From: Hyalella azteca
Taxonomy: Eukaryota > Arthropoda > Malacostraca > Amphipoda > Hyalellidae
Reading direction: 5' to 3'
DNA length: 64,000 nt
NCBI RefSeq assembly: GCF_000764305.2
Contig: NW_025944972.1
Coordinates: 1-64,000, forward strand
Numbering within the stretch: the stretch's first letter is position 1; each line of letters begins with the position of its first letter. A program made the position numbers and the translations under genes. Positions 53,640 through 64,000 of the stretch are shown one piece after another. Below the pieces are notes generated by a model, which saw only the letters and a program-made list of their open reading frames with translations, searched no databases and was not told where the DNA came from.

Positions 53640-55260
53640 GTTATGTTATCAGCACACCACCTGGAAGAGGCTGCAACTTTCGGCATCAGATAATAATAAA
53701 ACTGATGACAATACAAGATCAGATAGATAATGTACAAGATAATACCACTGATAATAGAGGACAATAATACAACGGATAATAGCACAAGATTATAATTAAA
53801 TATAATAATTCAACCGATTACACGCCCATATGATGTAGCTTTTGAAGATGCTGAACTAATTAATGATTTTTAAAAACGCTCCACACACTCATGAGTTATC
53901 AAATGTTAAGAAAAATTCAACCGGAATTAGACCAAGATATAATACGACTTTTTTAGTATTATTTGACGATATTCTCAAGCTATTTTCCAAGTATATTTTG
54001 CTGATGGAACGCAATGACACGCTCTCTCAAAAACATCTTTCAAAAGCTCCGCATCCTCAGCTCAAGAAGGAAGGAGCCCGGCTGCGAGGCGCGTTCCCAC
54101 GAGAGCGCAGGTAGAAAGATACCAACCCGCAGGCACCGGCTTTTCTTCCTGGCCTTCCTTCGATTATTTCTTGTATTTTTTATTTGGTTCTTCCTCTCAG
54201 TCTTTGGTTTGCTCGCTATGACCATAGCATCGTTGCCTCAGTTCAGCTCTGGCCGGCGTGGTTACAGTGTTTGGAGAGCGTGTCATTAATACCTCCATCG
54301 AATTCGTGTCACTCGACTCCATCGCTGCAACGATTCATGATATGTAAAAATCAAAGTGCAAATGTACGACCCAAGTATGAATATCAAAGTTGATACCTTT
54401 TACATTTAATGGTGTTCATAACTGTGGATGATCGCAAAGCATTTGTTCTGATTTCAACGTACAATAGTAAGTTTTATTCAGCGATAAAGTTATCTTCATG
54501 TGATGTGACAGTTAGTTGTGAAAAATTCCTCAAAAGCCAAAATTCACTGTTATTTTCGAACAATGCTGACAAGATAGAGATAGAGCGCACAGGAACAAAC
54601 AACGAAGCCTCGACGATCTTCAGTTTAGATTTAATTTCAATACTTCTAAGAAGATCCACGGTGCACTGTAAAAGGAATACTGGAATGGCAACGATCACAA
54701 CAGAGTCGATCAAATGCTCAACCGTTGACCACTGCGTTGGTGAAATCATCTCAAAAGAATTCATCCCGCCTGAAAAAGAGTGACAAATTAATCGTCAGAT
54801 AAAAATGAAGAATTAATCGACGGGTAAAAAAACCCGCGTACCGACGCAGCGATTTCAACCGCCGCCGACATCGACAACCGGCGCGCCGGTTTCATCCTCC
54901 TCAGGTCCGGGAGCTTCAAGGTGAGCAGTTATAAGGTACGTTCAAAATTGTTTACTCACTAATTAAAAATAATTGTATTTATCAATCTATTGTATTGATA
55001 AATTGCTATTTTACTTTATTTTATAAAAATGGGTACTGCCACGTCAGCCCTAAATTAATTCTATTATTAATTCATCAGTTCACGTATAAATAAATCTATG
55101 AATGATGGCAAAAAATCATCAACACTGGCGATATAATCGTCAACCCCTTCTTATATAAGCTGTCGAACGCGCTAAACACGACACGGCATTTCGATGAATA
55201 CAAATTGTCTTTATTGAAACAAGGAGGATGCAAACATTAATATGAAAACACATTTAAAAT
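53640..55260. other. No gene supported
   Basis: Degenerate gataataata repeats at 53680-53820. A plus-strand frame at 54014-54289 has one hydrophobic segment (FLAFLRLFLVFFIWFFLSVF), with no splice sites or family match. A GC-rich piece at 54850-54920 has AG before it and GTGAGC after it but no pyrimidine tract. Confidence 0.4.
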
Positions 55261-55274
55261 TTTGGCTTCACACT

Positions 55275-55423
55275 AAAAAATATAACTCAGTACTCACTGC
55301 AGTGAGTGACAGAGAGCGCATTTTCTTGTCGACGAAAACGTGGAGTCACGGACGGACAGACGAACGGACGGACTTAGCGAGCACAATAGTGTTTCTTTCA
55401 TAAATGAGAAAATGCGCTAAAAA
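55275..55423 (+). mobile_element. MITE family B copy
   Basis: aaaaaatataactcagtact... to ...gagaaaatgcgctaaaa, with a gacggacagacgaacggacg centre. Same family as at 25391-25540 and 32297-32452. Confidence 0.82.
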
Positions 55424-55429
55424 GAATGA

Positions 55430-58400
55430 GAAAAATCATTCAGAAAATTGCGTTTTTTTTTCTAGAATTATTTATGCACTAGATTATCTAATGACATTCT
55501 CACTACATTCCTTACTACAAATAGGGAAATTTCCTGGCTTCTAAAATAAATTTAAATATCCGCAATAAAAAATCCGTCGCATGGCCTCAGAATATTTATT
55601 AATTTCTTATTTACTTAGTTATTATTTCTTGGCTTGAATTCACAGCCTGAAGAGACCGTTTTATGTATTGATGCAAACAGTGAAAGTTGAACTTTCGCTA
55701 ACGAGGTGAGCGAACTCGTTACCAAGTACGCAGTAATTTCTGATAGAGATAAAATGAGAGATCACTTATCTGTACATCGCGTGTATTGTAAGGGGACGTA
55801 TGTGAACGACTTCCGCTCGATAAAGAAGTGTGCTCATGTAACCTCTTATGAGACGGCACATTTACCTCGGTGTGAGATGCTCACTATAAAGAGATTCTGA
55901 TCGTTGTAATTAATCATATTTCGCATTATTAATTTGCTTACTTCAATCTCATCTTGAATCTTCAATCTCAGTCAAATAAAACTAGTATAATTTACGCAAA
56001 AATTATAAGAAATACTGCATATCATTTTCTGAGTTTAACGCAATCAAGTTTGATTGTGTTTGACTTGCTTACCGAAACCTTGCTTACCGAAAATATCAAA
56101 TCACGCATTTTTTTAGATCAAATCACGCATTTTTATGCAATTCTAAGAATTTTTCCGCCGTTAGAGGAAACAATAATTTTTCGAGCATCATTGAACTGAA
56201 ATCCGAGGTGTTTCGAAATGTTGGCTTCACGAATATCCCTATAATTAAAAGGCCTTTCGACAGAGTTAAGTTCTTTATTTGAATCATTAGAAGCTCACAG
56301 AATCACAATATATTTGACATTCGTGAGTCGAAATTAGATGCCCAGATATATATAGTCACAATACATCCTGGTCATACCTCATCGTTGCAACACTGACTAA
56401 ATTATCAAATATGCTCTCAGTAATGAAGATGCTATAGTCCCGTGAACAATGGAAGTGTGATGAGTTAAGTAAAAAACAGTTATTTCCATCCTGTTACACG
56501 CTGCTAGGTTAATGAGGAGAGTGAGTACAGTGTGAACATGAACTCAACTCGTAGCCAGTTAACTGTGAATAATGTCAAGTCTGTTTACATCTCATACGAA
56601 GTGACTCCCGTCCTTACAACAGTGGCCAGACTGAAAACAAAACCAACAATGCGACTCCCGCGCTCACGCGTAGTCAGACAACTGAGAACTATGTGCAGTC
56701 TGTATATAAAACCAATTAAATGACTGCCGTGCTTACACGTAGCGAGGTAATTGAAATCAATGTATACAAAACCAATCTAGGTATTTACGTGCCAAATTAG
56801 TGACAAATAATGTAACCATAATGAGATTGCTACCTGATGGTTGTGGCTGGAAGTTGATATCCCTCTTAATTTAAGTCATATCCATTAATATACATTAGCT
56901 TAACTTTGTGAAGGTGTTCTTGGATGATCTACGTTGCAACGACGTAATTACAGAACCTAAGGCATAAAGTAAGCACTATCAGCTATCAGTCGGTATGCTG
57001 CTTACGAGTGGGACTCTGATGTCGAAACAATTTCTATCACGAAGAAAGTTTTCGATAAAGAACAGAAATTCTGGCTCTGATTGATTATTAGGTGAAAACA
57101 AAAAAATAACAAAATTTAAATTAACAATAACTTTTAAATGAGAATGGCTGTGTTTGAGTTTAAAACTGAAATTTTCACTCAGAAATGTTCATATCTGAAA
57201 CAATGGCAATGATTCTAAAATATTGAGTGTCCCAAATAAAATTAAAACTTACGCTGTTTTTTTCCAAATTTAATTTTTTATGGGAAGTTTAGAAGATGTG
57301 CATGCGTTCATTGATATTCGATTCGATCATATACGATTATTAAGAAAAAATATATACATTAAAACGTTGAAAATATGGAAATTAAGTATCAAGTGTGCCA
57401 CTAAATATTTAATTTCGTCTGCACAGATAGCAAAATTTACTTGATGTGTGATAGTTGGAAAGGTAGTAATTAAGAGAAGTGTTAGCTTCCATAATTTTTA
57501 TGATGCATACTAAAAAATATCACAATCATGGTAATTTTTTTTATTCTAACATTATGTACAAAGTTCACACTCAACCTGAAATGTTAGCGTTGGTTACTTA
57601 CTCACCAAAACTTCTATGATGATTCATCACTCGGAGACGTCTCGTGCGTGGACCTAAAGAATAAAGCTGAATTGAGTAACAATTACAACTTCAATTACTA
57701 ATTGACGACAAGAAAGAGTGGGGCGTAAGAACCGAATTTCAATAACTTGGAATAATTCTACGAAATTAATTGAAGCGCAAACAGTCGCGAGGCATTGGTA
57801 AACTTGAAGAAGGAGATCTGATCAAAAATATAAATTTAATTTTTAAATTCGTAAATCTAATTATAATTTGAAAATGAGGAAGTTTTTAATGAAACTGCAA
57901 ATAACTTAATTTTGGATAGTAATACCACAATGTAATACAATAATTTTAGCTAGAAATTAACGAAAGTCGTGAGAAACAAGTCCAATAATGAACCAAGACA
58001 AAAATATATGGAATGTATTTAGGACCAACGTTTAGTTTCGTCCACGAGGCCAAAAACTTCTAAATTGTGAATTGACGAATAACGTGCCCGCTTCAAAAAC
58101 GAAATGAGCAACCGGCTACGTTAATACCGTAGAAGAACCGCTTTCAAATAACTCCTAAACAAAAAGTCGTAGATACGTTTACAAATAAAATTTAAAATTA
58201 CCGTACCGACATGGAATTAAAATAAACTTGGAATAAAAAATACGATCTTTATTATAATGTTCTCGTTGAATTCAGAGGGTGGCCTAAACAAAATGATGTA
58301 CTGGAAAAATTATCGTGTACAAACATGTAAAGCAACCGAATAAAAAATATTATGAAACAAGGAAGCAAAGCCAGCAATCCTCAGGCCTCCGGTAAATTTT

Positions 58401-59140
58401 GTTAGACTGACAGGCTTCCGCCTATCTATTTTATTACCTTATCTCAAGAAATTCCCGGTCTGAAGAAATAAATTGCTGTCTATAACGCGGTGATTTGCGT
58501 CAAAAACTCGTGAAATTTTGTCTGCGCTGCAATTAAACGTCAACCGATTAATCTGTAAACATTCCTCACTATAATAGAAACTCGTGAAACGTTCCACAGA
58601 GATACACTTCATTAACGAAATAGATGAAGGTCATCAAGTAATGACCACTATGACCAGATATCGTCACACAGGTGGATAGCTTATCAGCTGACACCATAGT
58701 TAGCAGTGCCAGTGCCACGACAGCGTCAGTCATCTCAGTGGCACTGGTTATATAGTGTTCAGTCACGCAAAATAGCATTAGGAAATTGTTACACGTCGCA
58801 TTTATCGTCCCGTACTGAATTTTCCCCTCGCGCTTCATCCGATTATTGTCTTATTTATAAATTGAGTAAGTAATTGATATAGCGCGCTGTATAAACACAG
58901 TTATTCTTAATTGATGATACTGTTATTGTGCAATTAAAATATGTTACAGCAATGTTAGAAAGTCATATTTGGCACCTTTTATTGAATGATGCCTTTATAT
59001 GAATGCTTTTATTTTTTCGTTTTCAATCGACATTTCTTTGAACACAGTAACCTGAGTTTCAATGCACTAACTTGACTTCATTATTGATTATTATAAGATA
59101 AATAGAGCAAGTCATCGTACACGTAACTGAAATATCTAAA
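55430..59140. other. No gene supported
   Basis: AT-rich sequence. Short similar blocks (gtgactcccgtccttac / gcgactcccgcgctcac / tgactgccgtgcttac) recur at about 56605-56740, suggesting an old degenerate repeat. Confidence 0.4.
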
Positions 59141-59260
59141 CTAACATAAATATCTAAACTAACTATCTAATCTAATCTAAACTATCTAAACTAACTAACT
59201 AATCTAATCTAAACTAACTATCTAAAGAAATATCTAAACTAACATACATAAAAAAATAAA
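59130..59260 (+). repeat. Low-complexity (aaactaacta/tctaatctaa) repeat
   Basis: Repeated aactatctaa, ctaatctaa words; no coding potential. Confidence 0.85.
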
Positions 59261-59589
59261 ATCTTGCCACCACGAATCACCTTGGGCACAATTTATTTCG
59301 TAACATGTTGGTGAACTTTTAACGTAATAAAAAAACAACAATATTGCAAAATGTGATGACGGCGATTCGATGCCTCATGGGTTTATTGCAGAATTCTCTT
59401 GTTCACATATGAAAAATATTGTTCATAGTAATATTTTCAGGAAGATCATGCAAACACCAGATTTTTCATGCAAACGTAATAAATATAACCATGGAAGATC
59501 ATGCAAACACCACGAAGCAAACACCAGATTTTTCACTAAACGGAGCACAATTGCTTCCGAATATTGTTTTTGCGACTTGTTTTTGTTGA

Positions 59590-59656
59590 ATGGCTGACTC
59601 GACTATAATAGAAGGGCTGACTCGACTATAATAGAAGGGCTGACTCGACTATAATA
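59590..59656 (+). repeat. 22-bp tandem repeat, three copies
   Basis: ggctgactcgactataatag/aag repeated three times, the last unit ending in aaagaa. Confidence 0.9.
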
Positions 59657-60000
59657 AAGAATCGAGAAATTCGTCTATTCTTAGAATTTACCTTCCGATT
59701 AACATCTACGAAGTTAAAGTGACACAGATATGTTCGTTGTACTCGAAAAGCAATAATAGCCTGTCTTAGAATGGTTATTGAATGTTTACTATAATTGAGT
59801 AGTTCGTAAAATTGTCGTTGCATTATTACTGAATATAGACAATAATGAATTCTTAATTCCACCATGATGCAAATAATGGGATTTGACGGTCATTTCCTTC
59901 CGAGCATTGCATGAGAATTTACAGTTCAAGCCTTGATATCAATTCCATTACAGCCGCGATCATTATTGTTCAGGTATCACACGAAAATATTACCAAGCTC

Positions 60001-60770
60001 TGGTACGTAATTTCAATTCTAACGAAAAACTAATTACCACCTGGGCATTAATTGTTTGCAGACCTAACTCACCGTTGATAGTTGATCCCACACAACAAAT
60101 AATTTTATAAGACTCAGAGCACGAATGTTCACGGAGTACTCAGTTGTATATAAGATAGATGATAAGGCAATCTCTGATAGCAACTATAGAGCTGAGTCAA
60201 ATCTTCCACACGTATCTAAAAACAGCCCGCAAATAACCCAAGTATCATTCTGTAGGCCTTAGTATGGGGGTACGTTCACCTCGTGGCTTTCATCCTGATC
60301 ATAATTCAATATTAAATCATCCTGAATTCTATTGACAGAGATCCAACACTCTGCTCGTGCACAGAATCCTAAATCCACAGAATACTGGTACGTAATTTCA
60401 ATTCTAACGAAAAACTAATTACCACCTGGGCATTAATTGTTTGCAGACCTAACTCACCGTTGATAGTTGATCCCACACAACAAATAATTTTATAAGACTC
60501 AGAGCACGAATGTTCACGGAGTACTCAGTTGTATATAAGATAGATGATAAGGCAATCTCTGATAGCAACTATAGAGCTGAGTCAAATCTTCCACACGTAT
60601 CTAAAAACAGCCCGCAAATAACCCAAGTATCATTCTGTAGGCCTTAGTATGGGGGTACGTTCACCTCGTGGCTTTCATCCTGATCATAGTTTTATATTAA
60701 ATCATCCTGAATTCTATTGACAGAGATCCAACACTCTGCTCGTGCACAGAATCCTAAATCCACAGAATCA
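60001..60770 (+). repeat. 385-bp tandem duplication, near identical
   Basis: tggtacgtaatttcaattct... to ...cctaaatccacagaata(c) occupies 60001-60385 and again 60386-60770. The main difference is cataattcaatatt versus catagttttatatt. High identity points to a recent event or to an assembly duplicate. Confidence 0.95.
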
Positions 60771-62186
60771 CTTGCTATTTTCTCACAGTAATCCGCACGG
60801 TGCCCATTAGTAATGGATTAGTCCTGATGTAAGAGTGAATTACGTCATTTATAGAAAATTTAATTATTTTTATTAAATCTGCATATTTGTTATAAATAAT
60901 TTCATCAAGAATTTCTACATTCGTACATATCAGATGACATTTGATAGCGAATTAATCAGCGAATTAATTAGTCTATCAAAAGTGCATGATATTATAACAC
61001 CAGTTCACGATAACACTGCGAACAACCACAAAATCTGGTGTAATTTCTTTGCCAACCCAAAAACTTGTGCTAGAAAGTCAATTTTCAAAGCTAATTTTCA
61101 TAATTACATGTTTAATTTCATTTATGTCTGTGGTTTTTATTCTACAAACACTTATGTAATTGTAACTAATACTGTTCTATTCCACCCACCCAGGGATGCA
61201 AGGCAAACATCGGAAGCAGTGACTCGGACGCAAAGTCGAATACAGACGGTGACCACATAATCTTCACGTTAAGTTTCATACATTTCATGGATGAAAATAA
61301 TGTGTTTCGTGAGATTTAGTAATGCAAGATAATTAAGTGTCATGAATAAGCCATCTTAACGTAAAATAATCCTATAATGCCATCAAAAACATTGTATTGT
61401 TTGTTGCAAGAAAAATTCCGAAATAATCAGGGAACTTTCAGTTAAATTACTATTTTAAACGAAATCAAGTTATCATCTTTAAAAGATCAGCGAAATTCGT
61501 GAAATGTATATCAGTGTTTAATTTTCGTTAAAAAAATTTAAAGCAACAAATCGTAACACAAATGTGCACTCGAAGTCGTTTCGCAGTGAAATATTCATTT
61601 ACCTCGAATGATAGCGCTGTTACGTTTGCTACAGTATATGCCAGTTAAGTGGCAGCGGCAAAAACTAGAAACATCAGTAATTCACATGCACAAAAATGCA
61701 CTGGTGATGCAGGAATATGATTACGAATAAAAAACGGAGAAAGAGAGGAAAAATGAAATAAAGAAACGCTGCAAAATCCGGTGACCTCTCAAAGTCACGC
61801 ACCGAGTTAAGTTATTTTTGAGGAAGAACGCAGGTTCAGTGATTTCAAAGAAAATAAACACAATGATCAAGCACTATTGGGAGAAACCTATTTCAAATTT
61901 CTAAATTAGCAGCATGTTCTAACGTGCTCAACTGGAGTCAAGAAATTAAGCTAAATTTTATCACCAATTTGAATTCTGGAAAATTTGTTATCGAAAAAAA
62001 GTTTTAAAAAATTACAACAACATCTGCCAGAAAATCGCATAGCATCGTATTTTCGTGCAAGCCAGAAGATCGTCGGGAATGATTACCAAAGAAAAATATG
62101 GTTAACAAAGCAAAAATAAAAAAGTCACTCCGAAAACAGCCCAAATCCTGAATAAAAGTGCCTCAGGGATCCAAACCCGGTTCTTA
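60771..62186. other. No gene supported
   Basis: A well-formed acceptor (taactaatactgttctattc then cacccacccag) lies at 61193. It is followed by a 42-codon frame GCKANIGSSDSDAKSNTDGD... to TAG at 61317. It could be a terminal exon but has no match I know. Confidence 0.35.
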
Positions 62187-62526
62187 ATGCCCTCTAAAAT
62201 TGCAAACCTCACGACTGAAAATGATCCTTCGCCTCGAGCTCCACCGAGGAATCTTGAATCATTACTACACGGTCATCATCGTCTATCCCACCACACCCTT
62301 CACCTCCGCGTGAACGACAACCACTACAATCATAAACCAAGTGTCATGAATACCAAAAATATCAACAGCAACCACGCTATCAAAAGGGCGGTGAGAAAAC
62401 AAACCACTCCACGCAGACAAGTTGGAAATATATTCTCTGATCGCGCCATAAGACGACCTAGTGAATTGCAATACAGGATTCTACGGACGGAATACTATGA
62501 AATCAACGGCACCACAACGGAACCTG
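62187..62526 (+). CDS. Candidate first coding exon of an unrecognised gene
   Basis: An ATG-started frame of 113 codons plus one base ends at a consensus donor (ACCTG/GTGAGT). Codon composition is more gene-like than the surroundings. The peptide is basic and His/Asn-rich (for example LLHGHHRLSHHTLHLRVNDN and KRAVRKQTTPRRQ) and has no family I recognise. No downstream exon was identified before the window ends. It may be real or chance; the long frame plus the good donor are the only evidence. Confidence 0.35.
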
Positions 62527-62529
62527 GTG

Positions 62530-64000
62530 AGTAGCCCTTGTTGATGAAAGACTAAGATACTTTATTACTTTATGCAAATATACAAGAATGGTTACGAAAT
62601 AATTTCGGTCTATGTTTGAAAATCTGTATTTACGAATTAGTTAACAAAAGTTTTCACAATTTTAGGAACAATTTTAAATTTATTATATGATTACTAGTGT
62701 TGTTCTGGTGCTACTTCCTCTTAATTCTGACCAAAACCATAAATTATTCTGTTCAAAAAGACGCTGTGTTTATCGGAACAGAAGGAATGTCAACATGAAA
62801 GATGCCGTTCTTCGAAACGAATTTTAGAGAATTTGCCTGTTTATTTATTTATTTTTTTTTTGTCTTCTGACGTAAGAAACCCTGTATGTTTTTCGACGTT
62901 TTAGAGGGGATAGATTGAAAAAAATGGATTTCATATTTTTCATAAAATTATGGAAAAATGTATATTTTTACTCATTGTTTCATGGCATTCGAATATCAGA
63001 GGGTTTCCGTGGAATCGAGACTTCGTTCGAACAAAGAATAAAACGCTAAAACACAACCAACCAAATATAAGTAATTTTTCAAATTTTTTGTCAAATGTAC
63101 AAATTCATTGTATTCGTTTTACAACGTATTAAGCGCAGTAATGTTACCAAAAAACAGTTAGGGAGCTCTTGATTGGTCCAGCTGTAAAGCCACGCGTTGC
63201 GAATCCTGACCGTGACCTCGCTCTCGTGTATCTGTCCACGGACGGTAAAAAAGATACAAGCGAAGCAACAGACGGCGGCCGCGCCTCTGCATTGACGGAG
63301 TCTACGTTACGTATACAAGGAAGTCGGTCCTGCAGTGCACAGCCTAAACCGTTCGCAATACTCTTACTCAACAACTACAAAAATACCATAATTTCAAATC
63401 AATCGTCAGTTATAGAAAGATCGGGTTCCAAAGGCCGGATCTCTCACAAATCAAGTCGAAAAATTAAAGAATTAAAACGAAAAAATAAAGAATTGGGAAC
63501 AGGCCATATGGGCCTATTTCTTCAGTGCCGACACTTCTATTCTATTCTATTATTAATTCTAAAGCCAACGACAGAATACGGATGTTGATATGTGAACTGT
63601 CCTGATATTTTAGTAAAAGGATGCATTAGAGTTTAATTTTGGAATTTTTTTCTCGCAATATCACAAAATTAAAAATATATATAAATTTATAGTGTAGGTT
63701 GTTTACAATTTGATCGAAAATTTCAGGCTCGTTCTAGGAATGTCAGTTATATTTTAGTTACGAATTTTCGACGAATTGAGTGTAATAAAATTTTTTTATA
63801 CCTAGACTAGAGTTCTTGTAGGGTGTGATCCCATGCCAAGTCGCCGTATTTGCGATACCCCGACTGTTTTTGACTCCTTTGTTCCTTTTACGCGTGGTGT
63901 GCGGATTGCACAGCGCATCATTTAGTGCGTCCATATCCTTGATCGGCGAAATCGACAAGAATGGCTCTTCGGAACACGGAACAATGCGGGCGCATCGAAG
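62530..64000. other. No gene supported
   Basis: A GC-richer patch at 63165-63350 is open on both strands without any motif. The piece acaggccatatgggcctatt, then a (ttctattctatt) run at 63500-63555, resembles the 3' tail of a LINE, but this is a weak impression. Confidence 0.35.

Noticed and set aside
54014..54289. 91-codon frame with one hydrophobic segment
   Set aside because: No conserved motif, no splice or promoter evidence; hydrophobic runs are common in T-rich DNA.
54850..54920. 71-bp GC-rich segment between AG and GTGAGC
   Set aside because: No pyrimidine tract before the AG and no neighbour exon; kept only as a note.
61194..61319. Short frame after a good-looking acceptor
   Set aside because: Only about 40 codons with no partner exon; strong acceptors also occur by chance.

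Overview
The window looks like arthropod nuclear DNA, probably crustacean; the lineage is an inference from gene structure, AT-rich introns and dense minisatellites, not from a marker gene. Almost all recognisable coding sequence belongs to one plus-strand gene: a homologue of the Wnt-pathway tumour suppressor APC (adenomatous polyposis coli). I resolve 17 coding exons from 10644 to the stop codon at 50561, about 3,250 codons. Every exon junction was checked for GT/AG and reading phase. All agree except the junction between exons 13 and 14, where coding sequence appears to be missing.

Layout. 1-10643: no gene supported; a decayed mariner transposase, a 174-bp near-perfect hairpin element, MITEs and minisatellites. 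10644-12546: exons 1-3 (N-terminal charged/Gln-rich region and a segment like the APC coiled coil that ends in KERS...LL). 12547-25644: a 13-kb intron that contains an unexplained 2.0-kb open exon (20234-22234) ending in a consensus donor in the same phase as the flanking APC exons. 25645-30885: exons 4-7, the armadillo repeat domain. 31302-45926: exons 8-16, short exons carrying the 15-aa-like beta-catenin site, 20-aa repeats and the first SAMP motif. 46431-50561: the long last exon with four more 20-aa repeats, a second SAMP, the basic region, an EB1-type T-x-I-P motif and the C terminus. 50562-64000: 3' UTR, a LINE reverse-transcriptase tail, a recent 385-bp tandem duplication, and one candidate first exon of another gene (62187-62526).

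The parts add up to a beta-catenin destruction-complex scaffold: armadillo repeats for regulatory partners, 15/20-aa repeats for beta-catenin, SAMP motifs for Axin and a C-terminal microtubule/EB1 region. The most unusual thing seen is not a new gene family. It is that at least eight exon edges of this gene are copied in short tandem duplications, giving decoy or alternative splice sites, some of them in frame. The 5' end of the gene (initiator codon and the first oligomerisation coiled coil) was not found here.
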